Shown here: positions 6,339-9,060 of the stretch, in pieces
Layout: the number at the start of each line of letters is the position of its first letter
Numbering within the stretch: the stretch's first letter is position 1
NCBI GenBank assembly: GCA_947632415.1
Contig: CANRPB010000064.1
Location: forward strand, 1 to 9,060
Reading direction: 5' to 3'
Source: an uncultured Bacilli bacterium
GTDB taxonomy: Bacteria > Bacillota_I > Bacilli_A > RF39 > UBA660
Length of the DNA stretch: 9,060 nt
Notes under the pieces: model-generated
Databases searched by the model: none
Told to the model about the DNA's origin: nothing
Seen by the model: only the letters and a program-made list of their open reading frames with translations
Program-made: the position numbers and the translations under genes

Positions 6339-7553
6339 ATGGAACCATTAGCAATAAGAATGCGCCCTAAAAAAATTGAAGATATTATTGGACAGCAACA
6401 CTTGGTCGCACCGGGTGAGATATTATATAATCTAGTCAAAAATAAAAAAATTTTTTCAATGATTTTGTATGGCAAACCGGGCATTGGTAAAACGACTATT
6501 GCTTATAGTATTTGTGAGGAGTTAAAACTTAAATATAGAATGTTAAATGCTGTTATAAATACTAAAAAGGACTTTGATATTGTTATTGAAGAGGCTAAAA
6601 TGTATGGCAGTCTAATTGTGGTAATAGATGAAATACATAGAATGAATAAGGATAAACAAGATTTATTACTTCCTTATTTAGAAAGTGGTTTAATTACGTT
6701 GATTGGTATGACGACATCTAATCCATATCACAAAATAAATCCTGCTATTCGTAGTAGGTGTCAAATATTTGAACTTCATGAATTATCTATAAATGATATT
6801 GTAAATGCATTAAAAAAGTGTCTTAAAGAAAATGTTTTACCTGATATTAAAATTGATGATGAATGCATAAGTCACATTGCCAAATGTTCTGGTGGTGACT
6901 TAAGATATGCTTATAATTTTTTGGAGTTGGCATATTATTCAACAGCCAATTATTTTATTAATATGGAAACTCTAAAAAAAATAAATAACAAGCCAATTTC
7001 TTTTTATGATAATAATGAAGATGGGCATTATGATGTTATTAGTGCTTTTCAAAAATCAATTCGTGGAAGTGATGTCAATGCAAGTTTATATTATTTGGGA
7101 TGTTTAATTGATGCTGGTGACCTTGACATAATATATAGACGAATGAGTGTCATTGCTTATGAAGATATTGGTCTTGCTAATCCTAATATGGGAATACGTG
7201 TCGATGCTTGTATTAATGCTTGTGAAAGGCTTGGGCTTCCTGAGGCTAGAATTCCTCTTGCAGTCATGGTGATTGATCTTGCTTTATCTCCTAAATCTAA
7301 TAGTGCTTATATAGGCCTTGATTTGGCTTTAAATGATATTAATAATGGACACTATTATAGTGTCCCAGATCACATTAAAACTAATTCAACTGAGTATAAG
7401 TATCCTCATGATTATCCTAATAGTTGGGTCAATCAAGAGTATTTACCTAGCAAATTGAAAAATAGAAAATATTATATACCAAAAAATAATAAATATGAAA
7501 ATAATTTAGAAAGAGTAATGATGAAAATAGAAGAGAATAAACAACAAGGTTAA
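6339..7553 (+). CDS. rarA: Replication-associated recombination protein RarA/MgsA (AAA+ ATPase)
   Basis: A 404-residue AAA+ ATPase related to clamp-loader subunits and RuvB. RarA acts at stalled or gapped replication forks and is known to contact the SSB protein and replisome. Motifs, numbered from the chosen start: GQQHLVAPGE near the N-terminus (18-27), Walker A GKPGIGKTT (45-53, usually GPPGxGKT; here Lys replaces the first Pro), Walker B VVIDEIHR (94-101), sensor 1 TTSNP (125-129), Arg finger RSR (138-140) and sensor 2 GGDLRYAYN (185-193). The C-terminal tetramerisation region contains AYEDIGLANP and ALSPKSNSAY, followed by YKYPHDYPNSWVNQEYLP. Length is slightly under the usual 420 or so. 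The start at 6339 is preferred because GGTGATG lies at 6330-6336 and the promoter ends at 6323; an ATG at 6300 would add 13 atypical residues. Its stop overlaps the convergent holA stop. Confidence 0.95.
   Translation: MEPLAIRMRPKKIEDIIGQQHLVAPGEILYNLVKNKKIFSMILYGKPGIGKTTIAYSICEELKLKYRMLNAVINTKKDFDIVIEEAKMYGSLIVVIDEIHRMNKDKQDLLLPYLESGLITLIGMTTSNPYHKINPAIRSRCQIFELHELSINDIVNALKKCLKENVLPDIKIDDECISHIAKCSGGDLRYAYNFLELAYYSTANYFINMETLKKINNKPISFYDNNEDGHYDVISAFQKSIRGSDVNASLYYLGCLIDAGDLDIIYRRMSVIAYEDIGLANPNMGIRVDACINACERLGLPEARIPLAVMVIDLALSPKSNSAYIGLDLALNDINNGHYYSVPDHIKTNSTEYKYPHDYPNSWVNQEYLPSKLKNRKYYIPKNNKYENNLERVMMKIEENKQQG
7347..7365. repeat. Perfect 8-3-8 palindrome inside rarA
   Basis: GGACACTA (7347-7354), TTA, TAGTGTCC (7358-7365). 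It could form a tight hairpin in the mRNA or be a dyad protein site. It encodes GHYYSVP in the RarA C-terminal region, where a G-x-x-x-x-V-P stretch is usual, so chance within coding constraint is the simplest view. Confidence 0.6.
7550..7553. other. Shared TTAA: overlapping convergent stop codons of rarA and holA
   Basis: The plus-strand TAA of rarA (7551-7553) and the minus-strand TAA of holA (7552 to 7550) use the same four-base palindrome TTAA. No room exists for a terminator between the genes, so each transcript should end inside the other gene's antisense. Confidence 0.95.
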
Positions 7554-8464
7554 TTTTCAAGTATAAATAATTCAAGGGCTAAGTTCTTATCAATTAGTCC
7601 GTTTTTTATTTTAGAATCTATGTCGGCTAATTTTAATAAATAATTTAATAATATTTTACTACTATAATTTTTGCTTTTTTCAAGTGCTAATTTAATACGA
7701 TATGGATGAACACTTAGTGTATCAGCAATCGTATCTTGACTACATCCTTTTTTATATAGTTCTTTGGCTTGATAAATTAATCTAAATTGATTAGCGAGAG
7801 TTATAATTATTTTTATTGGTTCTTCGTTTTTTTTAATTAATTTACTATAAGTATTAAAGGCTGATTCTTTGTCTTTATTTACAATATAGTTTACCAAGTC
7901 AAATATATCTTCGTTACAATTATCACTTACTAATTCTAGGACATCTTTACTAGTTATTATTTTATCTGTTTTATAAGTTTTTAATTTTTCGGCTTCTTGT
8001 TTTATAATAGCGAGATCACTACCAACTAATTTAATTAATAGATCAATTGTCTTATAGTCGATTTTATAGTCATCAAACATTTGTCTTACTGCGTTAGATA
8101 TATTTTTGTTTTTGTTACATTCTTTGACTTTAGATATTTTCTTTAAGTCTTTGACAATTTTCTTTTTATCGTCTAATTTATAGGCAGTTAAAATTAAATT
8201 TGTTTCAGGAACAATATTATTAATATAATCTTCTAAAATTTTAGTGTCTTTTAACTTTAAGTATTTATCTAGTCCTCTAACGATTATTACTTTATTATCT
8301 TCAAATAATGATACTGTATTAGCATCATCAATAACATCTTTAATATTATCTTCTTCTAAGTCATACCTAGAAATATTTAGGTCATCAACTTTTGATGTTT
8401 TGATGATTTTTTTTATTTCTTCTTCAATTAAAAATTCTTCATCACCATATAGTAAATATATCAT
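7550..8464 (-). CDS. holA: DNA polymerase III subunit delta (clamp loader)
   Basis: A 304-residue HolA/YqeN-family protein, the delta subunit that opens the sliding clamp within the clamp-loader complex. Features: MIYLLYGDEEFLIEEEIKKI (1-20), the family's N-terminal G-x-(D/E)-x-(F/Y)-L-(I/L) element; ANTVSLFEDNKVIIVRGLD (48-66), matching the A-x-T-x-x-x-F/LF-x-x-x-(K/R)-x-(V/I)-I-V clamp-contact region; ETNLILTAYKLDDKKKIVK (87-105); and a helical C-terminal domain (about 195-304) with ANQFRLIYQAKEL and HPYRIKLALEKSK. The family usually runs 320-345 residues, so this is compact. ATG at 8464 is chosen over an in-frame ATG at 8509: AGGTGGT (8474 to 8468) lies just upstream, whereas 8509 falls inside the -35. 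The 3' end abuts rarA with overlapping stops. The usual neighbour rpsT is not seen. Confidence 0.93.
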   Translation of the reverse strand: MIYLLYGDEEFLIEEEIKKIIKTSKVDDLNISRYDLEEDNIKDVIDDANTVSLFEDNKVIIVRGLDKYLKLKDTKILEDYINNIVPETNLILTAYKLDDKKKIVKDLKKISKVKECNKNKNISNAVRQMFDDYKIDYKTIDLLIKLVGSDLAIIKQEAEKLKTYKTDKIITSKDVLELVSDNCNEDIFDLVNYIVNKDKESAFNTYSKLIKKNEEPIKIIITLANQFRLIYQAKELYKKGCSQDTIADTLSVHPYRIKLALEKSKNYSSKILLNYLLKLADIDSKIKNGLIDKNLALELFILEN

Positions 8465-8480
8465 CTTACCACCTAAAGTT

Positions 8481-8509
8481 ATTATATAATAAAAAAAAAA
8501 GTATTTCAA
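8481..8509 (-). promoter_or_regulatory. holA promoter
   Basis: On the minus strand TTGAAA (8509 to 8504), a 17-bp spacer containing a T10 run, and a perfect TATAAT (8486 to 8481). Predicted RNA start is near 8474, the first A of the SD AGGTGG, giving a leader of about 10 nt. It begins 6 bp after the stop of the upstream small gene, so holA has its own promoter besides possible SOS read-through. Confidence 0.75.
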
Positions 8510-8514
8510 TAATA

Positions 8515-8649
8515 CTATGAATTTAAAACAATCAGGTTTTCAGTATTTTTTTCCTCTAATTTGTTATTAAATGAGCAATCAACAAATACTAACATAATAA
8601 CTAAAAACATAAATGCTAACATCATTTTACTTTTAAAAACTTCCAACAT
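8515..8649 (-). CDS. 44-residue single-span membrane protein under a LexA-type box; candidate SOS division inhibitor
   Basis: The reading is MLEVFKSKMMLAFMFLVIML (1-20) followed by VFVDCSFNNKLEEKNTENLI (21-40) and VLNS. A short positive N-terminus (Lys6, Lys8) precedes one hydrophobic helix (about 9-24), then a net-negative 20-residue tail with a lone Cys25. The positive-inside rule places the tail outside. VFVDC is not a good lipobox. ATG at 8649 is chosen because GGGTGAT (8660 to 8654) precedes it and the promoter ends at 8672; the same frame is open to 8733 but that ATG lies upstream of the promoter. No homologue is recognised. Known SOS division inhibitors of similar build are SidA (29 residues, Caulobacter), SosA (Staphylococcus) and YneA (Bacillus, with LysM). 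This one has no LysM. Function is inferred from regulation and topology only. Confidence 0.72.
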   Translation of the reverse strand: MLEVFKSKMMLAFMFLVIMLVFVDCSFNNKLEEKNTENLIVLNS

Positions 8650-8671
8650 ACTAATCACCCTTTCTGTATAT

Positions 8672-8700
8672 ATTTTATCACGAACACTTGTTTGTGTCAA
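8672..8700 (-). promoter_or_regulatory. Near-consensus sigma-A promoter of the 44-residue gene
   Basis: On the minus strand a perfect TTGACA (8700 to 8695), a 17-bp spacer and TAAAAT (8677 to 8672) with TGA just before it (extended -10). Predicted RNA start is near 8665, 16 nt before the ATG. Such a strong promoter fits a gene normally held off by a repressor. Confidence 0.82.
8681..8694. promoter_or_regulatory. LexA/DinR-type SOS operator
   Basis: CGAACACTTGTTTG on the plus strand, or CAAACAAGTGTTCG on the minus. The Gram-positive SOS box is CGAAC-N4-GTTCG (consensus CGAACRNRYGTTYC). There is one mismatch to the palindromic form, and the minus-strand central AAGT fits RNRY. It fills the spacer between -10 and -35, exactly where LexA binding would block RNA polymerase. 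Confidence 0.82.
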
Positions 8701-8781
8701 TAATTTTTTAAAATAGATAGTGTTAATAGTCATCTAGGGTGTAAAAGAAATATTTTTTATTAAATTATTATTAAATATAAA

Positions 8782-8822
8782 AAATCTAATAAATATCAAA
8801 TTTAATGATTTTTATTAGATTT
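8782..8822. terminator. AT-rich inverted repeat, possible bidirectional terminator
   Basis: Perfect 12-bp arms AAATCTAATAAA (8782-8793) and TTTATTAGATTT (8811-8822). After one T-T mismatch, ATCA/TGAT (8795-8798 and 8806-8809) extends the stem around a 7-nt loop. It lies between the end of the Rpn-type gene (8866) and the SOS gene promoter. On the minus strand the stem is followed by a short T stretch, consistent with a weak intrinsic terminator for the Rpn gene that would insulate the SOS promoter. Few G-C pairs make it weak. Confidence 0.5.
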
Positions 8823-8865
8823 CTTTAGTTTCATTATTTTTGGTAAGCACATTTAACGTCTTTTT

Positions 8866-9060
8866 TTACATTGTTTCTTTTATTCTTTCTATTTCTTCTA
8901 TGGTTTTTCCACATATTTTAGAAATTGTTTCGTAATCAAAGTTATTTTCTAACATTGATCTTATAATTTCTTCTTTTTCCTCAAGTTTGCCTGCAATCCT
9001 TCCCTCCTCTTTTGCTCTTAATTCATCTTCGTAGTCAACCATTTTTTCCCCTATCATTTG
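8866..9060 (-). CDS. C-terminal part of an Rpn-family (PD-(D/E)XK) recombination-promoting nuclease; continues past the window
   Basis: The frame is open to the right edge (the codon before the first visible ATG at 9057 is CAA), so the gene is partial at its 5' end. The visible residues contain a charged E-x-L-R-A-K-E-E-G-R-I-A-G-K-L-E-E-K repeat-like helix followed by a small helical tail (NNFDYETISKICGKTIEEIER). This tail, in the form G-x-(D/E)-x-x-x-I-(S/A)-x-x-(T/C)-G-(L/K)-(S/T)-x-E-E-I, is characteristic of Rpn/putative-transposase nucleases in Bacillota. Those enzymes are DNA nucleases carried by many genomes, often in multiple copies, and linked to recombination and phage defence. The catalytic domain is outside the window. 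Alternatively it is an isolated remnant starting at 9057 or 9042. Confidence 0.65.
   Translation of the reverse strand, partial: QMIGEKMVDYEDELRAKEEGRIAGKLEEKEEIIRSMLENNFDYETISKICGKTIEEIERIKETM
9042..9052 (-). promoter_or_regulatory. Internal SD and ATG within the Rpn-type gene (possible RpnS start)
   Basis: On the minus strand AGGGG (9052 to 9048), five A residues, then an in-frame ATG (9042 to 9040). Starting there gives a 58-residue protein consisting only of the charged helix and C-terminal tail. For E. coli Rpn genes, internally initiated short forms act as antitoxins of the full nuclease. Whether this site is used is inference. Confidence 0.4.

Noticed and set aside
8244..8489. Plus-strand ORF of 81 codons opposite holA
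   Set aside because: Ser/Ile-rich antisense reading of a real gene, no SD.
8465..8509. holA start at 8509
   Set aside because: That ATG lies in the -35 of the holA promoter, and the extra 15 residues are Phe/Tyr-rich and unlike HolA N-termini.
8515..8649. Small SOS gene as a lipoprotein
   Set aside because: Cys25 is preceded by V-F-V-D, and Asp at -1 does not fit a lipobox.
8650..8733. Upstream extension of the small SOS gene to an ATG at 8733 (72 residues)
   Set aside because: The extension runs through the -10, LexA-type box and -35 and has no SD; ATG at 8649 has GGGTGAT.
1..9060. CRISPR array, tRNA, rRNA or insertion sequence
   Set aside because: No spaced direct repeats, no cloverleaf or rRNA-like stretches, and no transposase apart from the Rpn-type tail at the right edge.

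Overview
The window is very AT-rich (roughly 70% A+T by eye) and carries Gram-positive-type Shine-Dalgarno (SD) sequences (AGGAGG, AGGTGG, GGTGAT). Its replication genes are of low-GC Gram-positive type: a short DnaE, HolA and RarA/MgsA. Tryptophan is read from TGG in the places I checked (dnaE, rarA and the CmpB-like gene), so the code is standard rather than Mycoplasma code 4. A bL28 without the usual CxxTG start, a CmpB-like membrane protein and a pilin of a type I associate with uncultured gut Bacilli point to an uncultured Bacillota lineage near Erysipelotrichales/RF39/Mollicutes relatives. The exact taxon cannot be fixed from the sequence.

Layout, left to right. Positions 1-199 hold the start of a leftward ORF. 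It has an SD and an extended -10 but contains a run of 11 G (on its own strand) that shifts it into a stop codon. From 5287 leftward to 200 runs a tight same-strand cluster: dnaE, a type IV pilin-like protein, a CmpB-like membrane protein and a CapA-family metallophosphatase. Two of these junctions have the upstream stop codon inside the downstream SD. rpmB (bL28) runs rightward from 5417 and meets a leftward gene of unknown function with a C-terminal membrane anchor (5617-6237). That gene and rarA (6339-7553) diverge from back-to-back promoters. rarA and holA (8464-7550, leftward) converge so closely that their stop codons share the four bases TTAA.

Upstream of holA lies the most interesting element: a 44-residue single-span membrane protein (8649-8515). 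Its promoter is near consensus (TTGACA, 17 bp, TAAAAT), and the whole spacer core is a LexA/DinR-type SOS box, CGAACACTTGTTTG. By analogy with SidA, SosA and YneA this is a candidate SOS-induced cell-division inhibitor with no LysM domain. At the right edge is the C-terminal part of a leftward Rpn-family (PD-(D/E)XK) nuclease. It contains an internal SD and ATG that could give a separate short protein, as described for RpnS antitoxins.

The theme is replication and its stress response: polymerase III alpha (DnaE), clamp-loader delta (HolA), RarA for stalled forks and an SOS-controlled small membrane protein. A surface/envelope set (pilin, CmpB-like, CapA) rides behind dnaE. Several promoters lie only 15-19 nt from the start codon, so predicted transcripts begin at or just before the SD.
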